64,000 bases of DNA from Halobacteriovorax sp. DA5 (GCF_002903145.1 NZ_PPDJ01000002.1:248001-312000); one strand, 5' to 3'. Shown: positions 53,177 through 63,373, counted from the stretch's first letter. Numbers and translations are program-made. The notes: generated by a model from the letters alone, not told the origin.

Positions 53177-54523
53177 ATGACGACAATTGATCAAGGCGTA
53201 GATCACTCGAAGATTCCAGATTTAGAACACAGAAATTTTAGAAATGATGACTTTTGGAAACAAATTCCTGCTTGGGAAAATGTTACTAGAGGTGAGTTCT
53301 CAGATCATATGTGGCAACTTAAGAATTCGATTCGAAAAATTGACCAAGTTAAAAAAGTTCTTGGTGATAAAATTTCAGATGAGTTTTTTGAAGAACTAAA
53401 GCAAGGTCAACATATAACTCCAATGAATATTCGTATCACTCCATATGTATTTGCATTAATTGATTGGGATGACCCTGTAAACTGTCCTTTAAGAAAGCAA
53501 TTCCTTCCTATTGGATCTCAATTCCTAGAAGATCACCCTATGCATATGGCCGACTCTTTAAGTGAAGATGTCGACTCACCAGTTCCAATGCTTACTCACC
53601 GCTATCCAGATAAGGTACTTTTTCTACCTCTAACAATTTGTCCAGTTTACTGTGCTTATTGTACACGCTCTCGTGTTATTGGTGGCTCTACTGAGACTGT
53701 TGAAAAAGAATCATATGGTGCAAATCAGAAGCATTGGGATAATGTATTTGCATACCTTGCAGCTCACCCAAAAGTTGAGGATGTTGTTATCTCTGGAGGG
53801 GATGCATTCATGCTTAACCCTAAGCAGATTCAATACATTGGTGAAAACTTATTAAAGATCCCTCATATTCGTCGTATTCGTTATGCTACGAAAGGGATTG
53901 CAATTTTTCCACAAAAGATCTTAACAGATGATGCGTGGATGGAAGCGCTTATTAAGGTTAATAACCTTGCCAAGGGTTTTGGAAAACAAATGATGATTCA
54001 TACTCACTTTTCTTCTCCACTTGAAATTACGAAATGGTCTCAAATGGCCATGGAACGTCTTTTTAGCGAAGGCATCCTTGTTCGTAACCAGGCCGTACTT
54101 CAAGAGGGCGTAAATAATCATGTTGATACGATGGTTCTATTAACTCGTAAGCTTGGTTATATGAATATTCAGCCGTATTATGTTTATATGCACGATATGG
54201 TACCTGGTTGTGAGCACTTCAGAACAACTCTTGCTGAAGGTGAAGAGCTAGAAAAGGCCGTTCGTGGTACGACTGCTGGTTTCAATACTCCTACTTTTGT
54301 ATGTGACCTTCCTGGAGGTGGTGGAAAACGCCATGTTGCTTCTTATGAGTACTATGATCAAGAAAATGGAATCTCTGTTTGGCGAGCACCTTATGTTAAG
54401 CCAGATAAGTTATTCACTTATTTTGATCCGATTCATAAATTAGCACCAGATGCTAGGGATCGATGGAAAGATGCGGCCACTCGTAAGGCCATGATTGACG
54501 AAGCAATCGCTAAAGTTAAGTAA
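53177..54523 (+). CDS. kamA: KamA-family L-lysine 2,3-aminomutase
   Basis: A 448-residue radical SAM and PLP enzyme converting L-lysine to beta-lysine. The cluster motif is CPVYCAYCTRSR near residue 155 (CxxxCxxC), and the PLP lysine sits in CDLPGGGGKRH near residue 383, with the preceding Asp matching the lysine-recognising residue of clostridial KamA. The length is normal for KamA and longer than EpmB, which modifies elongation factor P. Beta-lysine may serve as an osmolyte in a marine host or as EF-P substrate. Its start follows AAGGATTATTTT. It is divergent from the acylase gene, with 83 bases between the starts. Confidence 0.93.
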   Translation: MTTIDQGVDHSKIPDLEHRNFRNDDFWKQIPAWENVTRGEFSDHMWQLKNSIRKIDQVKKVLGDKISDEFFEELKQGQHITPMNIRITPYVFALIDWDDPVNCPLRKQFLPIGSQFLEDHPMHMADSLSEDVDSPVPMLTHRYPDKVLFLPLTICPVYCAYCTRSRVIGGSTETVEKESYGANQKHWDNVFAYLAAHPKVEDVVISGGDAFMLNPKQIQYIGENLLKIPHIRRIRYATKGIAIFPQKILTDDAWMEALIKVNNLAKGFGKQMMIHTHFSSPLEITKWSQMAMERLFSEGILVRNQAVLQEGVNNHVDTMVLLTRKLGYMNIQPYYVYMHDMVPGCEHFRTTLAEGEELEKAVRGTTAGFNTPTFVCDLPGGGGKRHVASYEYYDQENGISVWRAPYVKPDKLFTYFDPIHKLAPDARDRWKDAATRKAMIDEAIAKVK

Positions 54524-54556
54524 AAGCTAAGTAAAAGCTAAGTATCTAATATTACA

Positions 54557-54600
54557 CTTGTGTGTGGCATTAAGTTGGCACACGCAAGTTATTGATTTTC
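54557..54600 (+). terminator. likely terminator of kamA
   Basis: CTTGTGTGTGGC and GCACACGCAAG form a mostly paired stem (one mismatch, one bulge) followed by TTATTGATTTT, 35 bases past the kamA stop. Confidence 0.6.
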
Positions 54601-54638
54601 CGAATTTTGTACCTAAAATTAAACATTTATATTCTGCT

Positions 54639-54653
54639 TGAGTAAATTACTCA
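54639..54653. promoter_or_regulatory. perfect palindrome upstream of the 1,419-residue protein
   Basis: TGAGTAAATTACTCA is a perfect 7+1+7 dyad 53 bases before the ATG at 54707, with an AT-rich -10-like region between them. It is a candidate operator. Confidence 0.4.
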
Positions 54654-54706
54654 TTATTCCGATAAAATATATATAAATTTAATCTTAAGGGAATTAAGAG
54701 GGAAAT

Positions 54707-57700
54707 ATGTTTCGTCTCATAATATTATTAACATTCACTACCTTGTTCAACTTTCATACCTATGCTTCAAATGATATGGCCAAGCTTGCTACTGAAGAAG
54801 CGAAAAAGCTTGAGACAATTGTTGGCAAGGGAAAAGAAATCGATAAGAAAGCTTTAAAAGCTTATATGAAAGAAAACCTTGATGGCACTAGTGATGAATA
54901 TATTCAATTTCTCATTGATAAAGTAAAGAAAAAGCCCGTAAACACTCGTGCTAGAGAATTATCTCTTCTAATTTATACAGAAGCAAAATTTATTCCAAAA
55001 GGTGGCCCATGTTATTCACCAACTAATCAATGTGTGAAAGGTACAGTATGTGGACTTCCTCTTTATTCAAATTCAAAACATGTTTATGAGAAGTGTCTGG
55101 TTTCAAAAAAAGAAAATCAAGCTTGTTCTCCTTTAGAAGACTTTTGTGAGTCTGGCTCATGCAAGAAGATGAAGCGTCTAACAAATATTAATACATGTAG
55201 TATTGAAAAAGACTCTTGTTCAAAAGATAGCGAATGTTGTTCAAATTCATGTGATAAGACTCGAAAAGTATGTCGTGCAAATTATAAGTGCTCAAGTTGT
55301 TTCAGTGTTGGTCAACGACCTGATAAAGGCGGTGAGTGTTGTGAGTCTCTATTTAAAAACTCAAATGGAGTTTGTGCTCCAATTCTACCAACATTCTCAA
55401 AGCTGATGAATTTATTAATTCCTAGTGCCCATGCCTTTGGCAATGCAGGTGATTCATCAGAGATTCAATCTAAGGTCTCTACTCTTAAGTCAAAATTGAG
55501 TGCTTTACTATCAAATAATCAGGTCACAAGCACTAGAGCTAGTACATATATGGCAACTGTTGATAGTGAGTACAATTCATGTTTATCAAAACCTGAAAGA
55601 GTATATGATAATGATGCTCCAACTCGTTACCCTCGTAAGGAATGTTTTGAGCAACTATACGTTGGTGTCTCAACAGAGTACTCTCATCAACAACAAGTTG
55701 CTGCAAAAACAAGTGAGGCCACTAAATTACTAGATCACTTTAAAGAAGAGACGCAGGCAAATCCAAAGCATCCTCAAAACTCAAGTGATGCCTTTAATAA
55801 ATTTGCGGCCCCATATCAAAATGCTATTGTTTCTTGTGCCAATAAGGGTGCTCCTCTCGGTTCAGACCATAGCACTCGTATGAAACTTGTTAATCAATGT
55901 ATTGATAACGCTAAGATTACTATTAATGATGGAGTCGTAGAGGCAAATTATATTTCAATGATGACAGGGAAGGAGACAACTGACCCTGACTACACTCTTT
56001 ATAATGGACATCAAAATGCTTCACCTCTATTTGAAGATGTTTACGTCTCAGATATGAAGTCTTGTCGTGTAAATCTATTTGGTGACTTTTTATCTGCTCA
56101 GTCAAATGACTACTTTGATGTTATGATGATGATGTATGCAATGGACTATACTACTGGTGGTAAGGACGAAGGTGACTTCTTTCATATTAAGTCTCAGTAC
56201 AATACATATCGTCCTGCTAGTGGAAGTTATACTGGAACAGACAACCAACCGTATAATTGGAATATTCAAACGAATTCAATGCGTGGATTTAATTTTTCTC
56301 GCTTCGATCCCTCTATCGTAGGACGTGGTAAACCGCTGTGGGATGAATTTGATTACACTGTGGGTGAAGAGGCCTTAAAAGAGATCACAAATTATATTGA
56401 AGATTTACCAAAGAATGAAAAGAAAATATTCCTTCACTTATTCTATAACGGAAAGCTTACACCAGAAGCACGTAATAATATTGTAAATTACTACATGAAA
56501 GACGATGCAAAGTTTCTTGAAACTTTTGATGGCAATGATCCTAAGTCTGGTGCTGGACGCTATAATATTCGCGATGTGGTTCGTTTTGAGGCCATTAAGT
56601 ATAAGCACTCTCAATTTAAGCTCTATTCTGTTTTAAAGAAAAGATCTCTTGAGATGATGTGTCGTTGTGTTGATACTGTAGGGCCGATGAGTCCAGAAGA
56701 CTGGCTTCAGCCAGATGTTGAGGCCAATTACCTTGCTAATTGTAATGGGTTAGGAAAGTATGACACTTACGTTTTAAATAATGAAAAAGAAGTTTGTGAT
56801 GAGACTGGTGGAAACTGTAAGAAGGTTTCTGATAAAGACTATATGCAAACAATCACAGAAAAAGAAAAGCAAGGTGTTGAGGCCCTTGGTGGTGAGTCCG
56901 CTGTTGAAGAAAACTCTCTAGGAAATGCTGTTGTTAAAAATGATGGATATTCTCTTAGAGATAGAGAACAAGACTATTTTGTGCAAACCCTAGATCAAGT
57001 AACTGCTTGTATTGGAAGTGGTGAGTGTACAAAATCTTCTCGTTACGGAGAGTTTGTTCAAAATGGTAAGGTTACTTTTACAGATGCAAGAAAAGAGACA
57101 GCAAAGGGCCATGGTATGGACTTTACTCTCTTTTTACGTGATATGGCCCTGATGAAGATTAAGGCCATTGAAGATGCAACTCTACAAAATATTAGCGCTG
57201 GTACGGCCCTTTTTGAATACACTGTGCAGTGGCTTAAGGAATACAATTGGAATTACATCAAATACAATGGAAAGAGGTACACTCTTGGTAAGAAGTGTCT
57301 CTATCCTGTATGTTGGATTATGAAGTTAATGAAGTTCTTTGGACTCCATAAGAATAGTCTTATTGGAAATCTCGTAAATATCACAACAGGTGGGATACTA
57401 TTTGGTAGTGACTACGATGTTGATCTTGACCCTGAAAGAGGGCCAGAAAATATTTGTGGACCAAGAACCAGCTCGACTTGGAAGATTGCACGCGTTCCAG
57501 TCGGCCGAAAATACAAGATTAAATGTATGAGTTTTCACTCCCAGAATAATGATGTCTGTAATAAGGAACTTGCTGCAGGTGCTTGTACGAGAAATACTTA
57601 TGCTAAAAAAGAGGGAAGTGTTGCACTTAAACTACTAGATCCGTTCTTGCCGGATATGTCGAGCCTGTATTCGACAAATTATACTTCACGCACAAAGATT

Positions 57701-58966
57701 CCATTTAATGCTGGAAAGAATGATATCCACAATTACTATGTGTTTAATGATCGAATTACAAATTTCTATCGTGACCATGCAAGAGGCTATTTCTTATCGA
57801 CTCTTGTATCAGAAGATAATGGCGATGAAAAAGAAACTGAAGACCGTAGAAGAATGGCCGATGAATTTGCCCAATATGCTTATCGTTACCATTTTTATGC
57901 ACCAAAGGTGAGTCGTCTTGACTACTATATAACACCTGGTCTTATTCCGTACTTTGAAATGTTAATTGCAAAACTTAATAATTTCATGGGACAAACACTA
58001 GCAAACCTTTCTGGAACGGCAGCATATGCTTTAAAAATGCATAATTACTATCATACTGTTAACGACGGTATTAATGCTTCCACTAATGTTGAGCGCAAGC
58101 AAACACACCGTGGTATTCCAGATGTTCAATTAAATAATGGATTTGGCCAGTTTACAAATTGGTTAGGTGGTTTTAGTACTGCAGGCGTTAAATTTGCTGA
58201 TGCACTTAAGGGTGAAAAAACTCTAGATTCGACAGTTAGTGGAAAACTTCAAACAGGTGGAAATTCAACTAACTCAGCTATTTCTCGTTTAAGTAATGGA
58301 ATTAGAAAGCAGCTTGATCGCAATGCTAAGAGACGTAAAGATACACAACTAATGAAAGACACCCTTGCAAAACGTGGTAAGAGTGGTGAATTTGCTTCTC
58401 TTCAAAGAATTGCAGATAAAAGAAGTGCTGAGCATAACTCAAACCTTTCTTCACTTACAGATTCTTTCCTTAATTCAACTCTAGGAAGTTCAGCGGCATC
58501 TCGTATTAAAAATCGTATGGCCAATCAGGGCCGTGGTGATGGAAGTCTATCTGGTGAAGGTTATACTCAAGGGGAAATCAATCCAGATGCACTCTCTTCA
58601 AACTCTAAGAACGCACGCGCAGCAAAAGGATATGGAGCTGGAAGTGGTGGCGATGGCCTAAATGGTTCAGGTGGCGCTGGTACGGATGGTATCGGAGCTG
58701 ATGGATCAATTGCTGCAATTTCATTTGATAACCTTGATGAGACTGACGGACTTTTTGATATGGATGATGGTGCGATGGTTATGCTTGGTGATCAAAAGAT
58801 GACTGCAGGCCAACTTAAAAATTATATTTCAAACATTAAAGATAAGCGCCAGCGCCAAAACCTTTTTCAAAGAGATGATAAGGAGTGGGAGCGTGAAGGT
58901 GTAACCCTATTTGAACTGATTTCTCAACGCTATCAAGAATCTGCATTTCCAAAAATGCTCAAATAA
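54707..58966 (+). CDS. giant secreted Cys-rich/Gly-rich protein of unknown function
   Basis: A 1,419-residue exported protein with a signal peptide (RLIILLTFTTLFNFHTYA). Residues about 100-225 hold many cysteines in knot-like spacing (CVKGTVCGLPL, CSPLEDFCESGSCKK, CSKDSECCSNSCDK), like small disulfide-rich binding modules. The middle (about 240-1,130) is helical with scattered cysteines and no known fold. A possible hydrophobic stretch lies near 870-900. The end is low complexity: Ser/Asn/Lys-rich to about 1,300, then a Gly/Ser/Ala repeat-like stretch near 1,310-1,335, then an acidic part and a short helical end. No family is recognised. The ribosome binding site is GAGGGAAAT. It is monocistronic. 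Confidence 0.72.
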   Translation: MFRLIILLTFTTLFNFHTYASNDMAKLATEEAKKLETIVGKGKEIDKKALKAYMKENLDGTSDEYIQFLIDKVKKKPVNTRARELSLLIYTEAKFIPKGGPCYSPTNQCVKGTVCGLPLYSNSKHVYEKCLVSKKENQACSPLEDFCESGSCKKMKRLTNINTCSIEKDSCSKDSECCSNSCDKTRKVCRANYKCSSCFSVGQRPDKGGECCESLFKNSNGVCAPILPTFSKLMNLLIPSAHAFGNAGDSSEIQSKVSTLKSKLSALLSNNQVTSTRASTYMATVDSEYNSCLSKPERVYDNDAPTRYPRKECFEQLYVGVSTEYSHQQQVAAKTSEATKLLDHFKEETQANPKHPQNSSDAFNKFAAPYQNAIVSCANKGAPLGSDHSTRMKLVNQCIDNAKITINDGVVEANYISMMTGKETTDPDYTLYNGHQNASPLFEDVYVSDMKSCRVNLFGDFLSAQSNDYFDVMMMMYAMDYTTGGKDEGDFFHIKSQYNTYRPASGSYTGTDNQPYNWNIQTNSMRGFNFSRFDPSIVGRGKPLWDEFDYTVGEEALKEITNYIEDLPKNEKKIFLHLFYNGKLTPEARNNIVNYYMKDDAKFLETFDGNDPKSGAGRYNIRDVVRFEAIKYKHSQFKLYSVLKKRSLEMMCRCVDTVGPMSPEDWLQPDVEANYLANCNGLGKYDTYVLNNEKEVCDETGGNCKKVSDKDYMQTITEKEKQGVEALGGESAVEENSLGNAVVKNDGYSLRDREQDYFVQTLDQVTACIGSGECTKSSRYGEFVQNGKVTFTDARKETAKGHGMDFTLFLRDMALMKIKAIEDATLQNISAGTALFEYTVQWLKEYNWNYIKYNGKRYTLGKKCLYPVCWIMKLMKFFGLHKNSLIGNLVNITTGGILFGSDYDVDLDPERGPENICGPRTSSTWKIARVPVGRKYKIKCMSFHSQNNDVCNKELAAGACTRNTYAKKEGSVALKLLDPFLPDMSSLYSTNYTSRTKIPFNAGKNDIHNYYVFNDRITNFYRDHARGYFLSTLVSEDNGDEKETEDRRRMADEFAQYAYRYHFYAPKVSRLDYYITPGLIPYFEMLIAKLNNFMGQTLANLSGTAAYALKMHNYYHTVNDGINASTNVERKQTHRGIPDVQLNNGFGQFTNWLGGFSTAGVKFADALKGEKTLDSTVSGKLQTGGNSTNSAISRLSNGIRKQLDRNAKRRKDTQLMKDTLAKRGKSGEFASLQRIADKRSAEHNSNLSSLTDSFLNSTLGSSAASRIKNRMANQGRGDGSLSGEGYTQGEINPDALSSNSKNARAAKGYGAGSGGDGLNGSGGAGTDGIGADGSIAAISFDNLDETDGLFDMDDGAMVMLGDQKMTAGQLKNYISNIKDKRQRQNLFQRDDKEWEREGVTLFELISQRYQESAFPKMLK

Positions 58967-58996
58967 AAAAGGCCGCGATAAGCGGCCTTCTTTTTT
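58966..58996. terminator. bidirectional terminator
   Basis: AAGGCCGC (58969-58976) pairs with GCGGCCTT (58982-58989), flanked by A and T tracts, between convergent genes. Confidence 0.9.
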
Positions 58997-59008
58997 AATC
59001 TTTCAGTA

Positions 59009-60361
59009 TTATGATCCTGCAATCATTAAATCTTTGAAAAGAATTTTTGGTGTAAAGAATGAGTGGTCACTCGATTCTTCAAGCTTGTCACCAATTAGCT
59101 CAATTTCACTTAGCATTTTAAAGAAGTTACCACTAACTGTTACATCTTTAAAATAACCTTCAATTTCACCGTTATTCCATACACGCCCACTTACACCTAG
59201 TGAGAATTCACCACTAATTGGTCTAATCCCACTGTGAAGGCCCTGAGCTGTTAGGATTTCGACATAACGTCTAGAATTAAATTCGTCTTTTGTATTTGTA
59301 CCAGCTTCAATGATGAAGTTTGAAGTCGTTGCTCCTAGTGCAGACTTCGCTCCACGAGTGGCACAGAAGTTATTGGCAAGACCTAGCTCTTTTGCTGTGG
59401 CACTATTGTGTAGAAACTGGGCAAGTTTACCATTTTCTAAAAGAGTATTTACTTGTTTCTTTTTTCCCTCTCCATCAAATGGACAAACACTATAACCACC
59501 AACGTAGAAAGGGTCGTCTTTAAATGTTAGGCGAGAGTCAGCAACTAATTCTCCTAGCTTGTCACGCCATGGATTTGACTTATCGATGGCCGCACGTGCA
59601 CTAAATAGAAGCATAAAGCTTGAAAGGATACTATCGAATAGATCGATTTCAAAATTTACGTCATAATCACCAGTTTTGATTTGTTTGGCATCAATAAAGT
59701 TATTAGCTACCTCTAGTGAAGTATTGATTACTTTATCGTAGTCAAGATTTCTGAAGTCTCTCTTTGTATCTGCAAAGTAGTGCATAGCATTTTTATCGCC
59801 TTTTTTTATAAGAGCTGACGTGTATGCTGTATAGGCCTTTGATTGGTGAGTACAAAGAACTCCTTTTGAGTTTCCAATTGCAAAGTTTGAAACACCTTCA
59901 GCGATTCCATTATAAGGAGCACTTTGGCAGTTTTCGTCACGACGTCTTACTTCTGCTTCTAAATAAAGTGATTTTTCAATCATCTCATTTGCATCAGGTG
60001 CATGATCGACGTTAACACTAGGGTTGGCATCATCTAGTGTGATACCTTCTTCAATCATTTGATACTCATCAATTTTAGAAAACTTAGAGTTTTGAGAAGC
60101 GTTGTAAAGAGTCGTGCGAATGGCCTCATCACTTAGGTCTTCTGTAAAACTAAGGCCTACTCTTTGATCCTTAATAACACGTACACCAAGTGCACCAGTG
60201 TTAGACTTCTTGTATTCACTTAATTCACCTTGTTCGGCCTTAAGTGAAAATGACTCAGATCCTGAGATGATAACGTCAACGTTATCGATTCCCATATCCT
60301 TTGCCATATTAAGGGTGCGGTTAATATAGTCTTTTTGTAGCTCTGTTTTATTCTTACTCAT
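59009..60361 (-). CDS. pmbA: PmbA/TldE-like modulator of the TldD protease
   Basis: A 450-residue protein of the TldD/PmbA superfamily. It matches the non-metal partner: the opening NKTELQKDYINRTL, SGSESFSLKAEQGELSEYKKS near residue 33, and GVRVIKDQRVGLSFTEDLS near 76. No HExxxH motif is present. Together with TldD it forms the heterodimer that degrades unfolded peptides and matures microcin B17 and CcdA in E. coli. It starts at a base shared with the tldD stop (1-base overlap), so the pair is coupled. Confidence 0.9.
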   Translation of the reverse strand: MSKNKTELQKDYINRTLNMAKDMGIDNVDVIISGSESFSLKAEQGELSEYKKSNTGALGVRVIKDQRVGLSFTEDLSDEAIRTTLYNASQNSKFSKIDEYQMIEEGITLDDANPSVNVDHAPDANEMIEKSLYLEAEVRRRDENCQSAPYNGIAEGVSNFAIGNSKGVLCTHQSKAYTAYTSALIKKGDKNAMHYFADTKRDFRNLDYDKVINTSLEVANNFIDAKQIKTGDYDVNFEIDLFDSILSSFMLLFSARAAIDKSNPWRDKLGELVADSRLTFKDDPFYVGGYSVCPFDGEGKKKQVNTLLENGKLAQFLHNSATAKELGLANNFCATRGAKSALGATTSNFIIEAGTNTKDEFNSRRYVEILTAQGLHSGIRPISGEFSLGVSGRVWNNGEIEGYFKDVTVSGNFFKMLSEIELIGDKLEESSDHSFFTPKILFKDLMIAGS

Positions 60362-61749
60362 TATTTACCTCCACCCACAAGAATTTCATCAACTTTAAGG
60401 GCAGGTTGTCCAACTGTTGTGTTTACTCCACCTGAAATTGAACCACAAACACCGGCCGCAAAATCAAGGTTATCTGAAACCATTGATATTTGCTTTAAAG
60501 CATCTGGGCCTGTTCCAATTAGAGTGGCCCCTTTTACAGGATCTCCAATTTTTCCATTCTTAATTTCGTAACCTTCGATAACAGAGAAGTTAAATTCACC
60601 TGTACCAGGACTTACTGATCCACCACCCATTTGAGCACAGTAGATACCGTGATCAATTGAAGCGATCATATCTTCAAACTTATCCTTACCTGCTTCAATA
60701 TAAGTATTTCTCATACGTGAAGTTGGTGCATATTTATAGTTTTCACGACGTCCAGAACCAGTACGCTCAAAACCAGTCTTCATTGAACCCATCTTATCAA
60801 CCATAAAGCTTGTAAGCTTACCGTCTTTAATAAGTTGAGTCTTTTGTGTCTTCATTCCTTCATCATCGATATTGATTGAACCCCAGTAGTTTTGATTAGT
60901 ACCATCATCAACGGCACTAACTACACTAGAGGCAATCATTTGATCCATCTTATCCCAGAAAACAGAAGCTTTTTTAGCAACTGAAGTAGTTTCTAGTAAG
61001 TGACCACAAGCTTCGTGGAAGATAACGCCACCAAAACCATTATCAATTACTACTGGCATTTTTCCGGCCGGGCATGGCTTTGCCTTAAGCTTAGTTAAAA
61101 CTTCTTTTGCCAGTTTTTCCGAAATATACTTAGGGTCTTGACCTTGAATGAACTCCCACCCAAGCATCGCACCTGGTGAATAACCAGCACTATCTTGAAT
61201 CGTTCCGTCAGATGCAATACAAGACGCTCTAAGGCGTACATAGTTTCTCTCATCTGTGACGTGAAGTCCTTCAGAGTTGAAAATTTCAACCTCTTGGAAG
61301 CGTTGACTTGTTCCAATTGGAACTTGTGTGATCTTATCTGTTGTCCCACGAGTCAGGCGATCAATTTCAAGTAGAAGTGGAATTTTTTGATCAAGAGAAA
61401 TATTGTTTTTAAGTCCAGTTTGAACAAAGTGATTTTGAATTGGTTTCTCAAAATTAAAATTTGTTGCAGTAACGAGAGGATCACGAAGATCTTTTGCACT
61501 TAAAGATGAAACAATATCGAGTAGTTCTTCTTTATTTGTTGAATTTGTATAACCGTAGAGAACTTTTGTTCCATAAAATAAACGGATACCAATTCCGAAG
61601 TTAATTCCGTTTTCAATATTTTCAACATTCGAACTCTTAATGCTGATTGATTCAAACGTTTGGCGATCGACAAAAATTTCTGCAAAGTCAGCGCCGCGAA
61701 GAAGTGCGTAGTCGATAACTTCCTTTGCAATTGTACTATCTAACATCAT
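60361..61749 (-). CDS. tldD: TldD zinc metallopeptidase
   Basis: A 462-residue metallopeptidase. The zinc motif HEACGH lies in VIFHEACGHLLE near residue 247, with a later Cys in GVCGSISGGVNTTVGQ near 432 as in TldD. The N-terminal half has the paired-beta layout of the family (KSSNVENIENGINFGIGIR). It partners the downstream PmbA-like protein. The first ATG (61749) has GGAGGAAACACA upstream; a second ATG follows immediately. Confidence 0.93.
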   Translation of the reverse strand: MMLDSTIAKEVIDYALLRGADFAEIFVDRQTFESISIKSSNVENIENGINFGIGIRLFYGTKVLYGYTNSTNKEELLDIVSSLSAKDLRDPLVTATNFNFEKPIQNHFVQTGLKNNISLDQKIPLLLEIDRLTRGTTDKITQVPIGTSQRFQEVEIFNSEGLHVTDERNYVRLRASCIASDGTIQDSAGYSPGAMLGWEFIQGQDPKYISEKLAKEVLTKLKAKPCPAGKMPVVIDNGFGGVIFHEACGHLLETTSVAKKASVFWDKMDQMIASSVVSAVDDGTNQNYWGSINIDDEGMKTQKTQLIKDGKLTSFMVDKMGSMKTGFERTGSGRRENYKYAPTSRMRNTYIEAGKDKFEDMIASIDHGIYCAQMGGGSVSPGTGEFNFSVIEGYEIKNGKIGDPVKGATLIGTGPDALKQISMVSDNLDFAAGVCGSISGGVNTTVGQPALKVDEILVGGGK

Positions 61750-61828
61750 TGTGTTTCCTCCAAAATATTAGAATATCTTAACAAAGAATGGGGGTGATTA
61801 AAAGGCAACAAGCGTTTTTGAGTTGAAT

Positions 61829-63181
61829 TTAAGCTGCTTCTGGTTCGTTTTTTTCCTGATCCTTAAGCTTTTGCTGAACACGTTTCACGCTTGGGCTGTG
61901 ACGCTCTGAACGATCTGTGGAACGGCGAGTTGTTAAACTTGTGATACTAACGAGTAGGTCATTATGACGAGTTGTGATTTCATCAAATTGATCTTTATCA
62001 AGCCTATAAAGCTCACAATAACCAATGGCGCGAACATTAGCGTTTCGCTTGGTGTCGTGTAAAAGAGCACTCTCTCCAAAGAACTGGCCTTCGTGAAGAG
62101 TTGCAACAACATTTCCATCACTCAGGATAACCTCAACACTTCCGTGACCAATAAGGTACATTTCGTGTCCAGTTTCACCAATATTGATTATTGTTTGGCC
62201 TGGGCCATAGTATTTTTGCTCAAGGGCCGCGGCCACTTCTTTTAAGCAACTTGAACTTAGTGTTTTAAAGATAGGTAGATTACGAATAAGTTTTATATTC
62301 ATATAAACTGTAAGCTCTCCTTGAAGTGCTTGAGGCAGTTCATTAATAATCTTATTATCATTTTCAGTTAATCTTTTTGTGACAAGGTGATTGTAGTAAC
62401 TATAAACATTTTGCTGAAGACGTTCAGGAACGTTGTAATGCTTCATAAAACTAACTAGATCATGCATTTTTTCACGGTTTTGCTGCTTATAGCGCTCACC
62501 ATCTTGGACCATCTTGTTGACTGTACCAATAACAAAACCGTAGACACCAACGCCTAAGATCATAATAACCATGGTAAAGAGACGTCCTTCATTAGTTGTT
62601 GGCGTAATATCTCCATACCCAATCGTTGTCAGTGTCGTTACTGTCCAATACATGGCAGTGATATAGTGAGTTGCACGATCTTGTACAAGAGACTGGTCAA
62701 TAGGAGTGATCATAATCCAGCACAGACTAATCCAGTGTACAGCAACCATAAAGAGTGTAAGTACAGCTGTAAATTTAATCATCTTAGGAACAAAGGCCAG
62801 ATTTGAAACCATCTCAAAGAGACGTGCAATTCGCACTAGGCGAAAGAGCCTAAAATAAGTAAAGGCATGAAAACCAAATGCGTAACTTAAAATATCATAG
62901 GGTATAGAGGCGATTAAATCGATCCCTATTAGTGCATACCACTTATTCTTATGGGCCTTAGACGTAAAACTCATATTCTGCGATCTCTTCTTACGAATTC
63001 TAATAATCAAGTCACAAACAAATAGTGAGGATACTGCAAAGTCACAAAAGAGTTGCCACTGTTGAATTTTAGTTTGAAAGATAAATGAAAACGGCGCTTC
63101 GATGGCCGTAAAGATAACTGCTGCAAAAATGATCGCATTCCATAAAATTTCTTTTCTTGTAATGTGTTTATTGTTGATCAT
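61829..63181 (-). CDS. cyclic-nucleotide-binding voltage-type potassium channel
   Basis: A 450-residue membrane channel. The first 240 residues hold about six membrane segments; S4 has regular basic residues (RLFRLVRIARLFE), and the pore reads TLTTIGYGDITP near residue 187, whose TIGYGD is a potassium selectivity filter. A linker leads to a C-terminal cyclic-nucleotide-binding domain (about 300-410) with GETGHEMYLIGHG and the phosphate-binding FFGESALLHDTKRNANV. It is a bacterial CNG/HCN-like channel probably gated by cAMP or cGMP. The charged C-terminus (RSTDRSERHSPS onward) is low complexity. Confidence 0.92.
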   Translation of the reverse strand: MINNKHITRKEILWNAIIFAAVIFTAIEAPFSFIFQTKIQQWQLFCDFAVSSLFVCDLIIRIRKKRSQNMSFTSKAHKNKWYALIGIDLIASIPYDILSYAFGFHAFTYFRLFRLVRIARLFEMVSNLAFVPKMIKFTAVLTLFMVAVHWISLCWIMITPIDQSLVQDRATHYITAMYWTVTTLTTIGYGDITPTTNEGRLFTMVIMILGVGVYGFVIGTVNKMVQDGERYKQQNREKMHDLVSFMKHYNVPERLQQNVYSYYNHLVTKRLTENDNKIINELPQALQGELTVYMNIKLIRNLPIFKTLSSSCLKEVAAALEQKYYGPGQTIINIGETGHEMYLIGHGSVEVILSDGNVVATLHEGQFFGESALLHDTKRNANVRAIGYCELYRLDKDQFDEITTRHNDLLVSITSLTTRRSTDRSERHSPSVKRVQQKLKDQEKNEPEAA

Positions 63182-63309
63182 TTTGCTCTTTTTAAATGAA
63201 AATCGTTAACAGTTCCTTATTAAATAGTCGGTTATTTATTATATTTCTTTAGGCCTTTCTGGTTTATTACTTTGAATTGTTAATTTTTTGTAAACAATAA
63301 TTCGTCTTA

Positions 63310-63339
63310 TTGACCAAATTTACGATTAATCTCTATCAT
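63310..63339 (+). promoter_or_regulatory. sigma-70-type promoter of htpX
   Basis: TTGACC (63310-63315), an 18-base spacer and TATCAT (63334-63339), about 30 bases before the htpX ATG. Confidence 0.5.
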
Positions 63340-63373
63340 ATTGAGAATATTATTTTTTAGGAGTTAATCTAAA

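Noticed and set aside
54521..54545. Short direct repeat of about 11 bases after the kamA stop
   Set aside because: Only two units of simple AT-rich sequence; a small slippage product is enough to explain it.
54566..54580. Possible sigma-54 site (TGGCATTAAGTTGGCA) upstream of the 1,419-residue protein
   Set aside because: The -12 box is imperfect and the sequence is better explained as one arm of the hairpin that ends the kamA transcript; it would also leave a leader of more than 110 bases.
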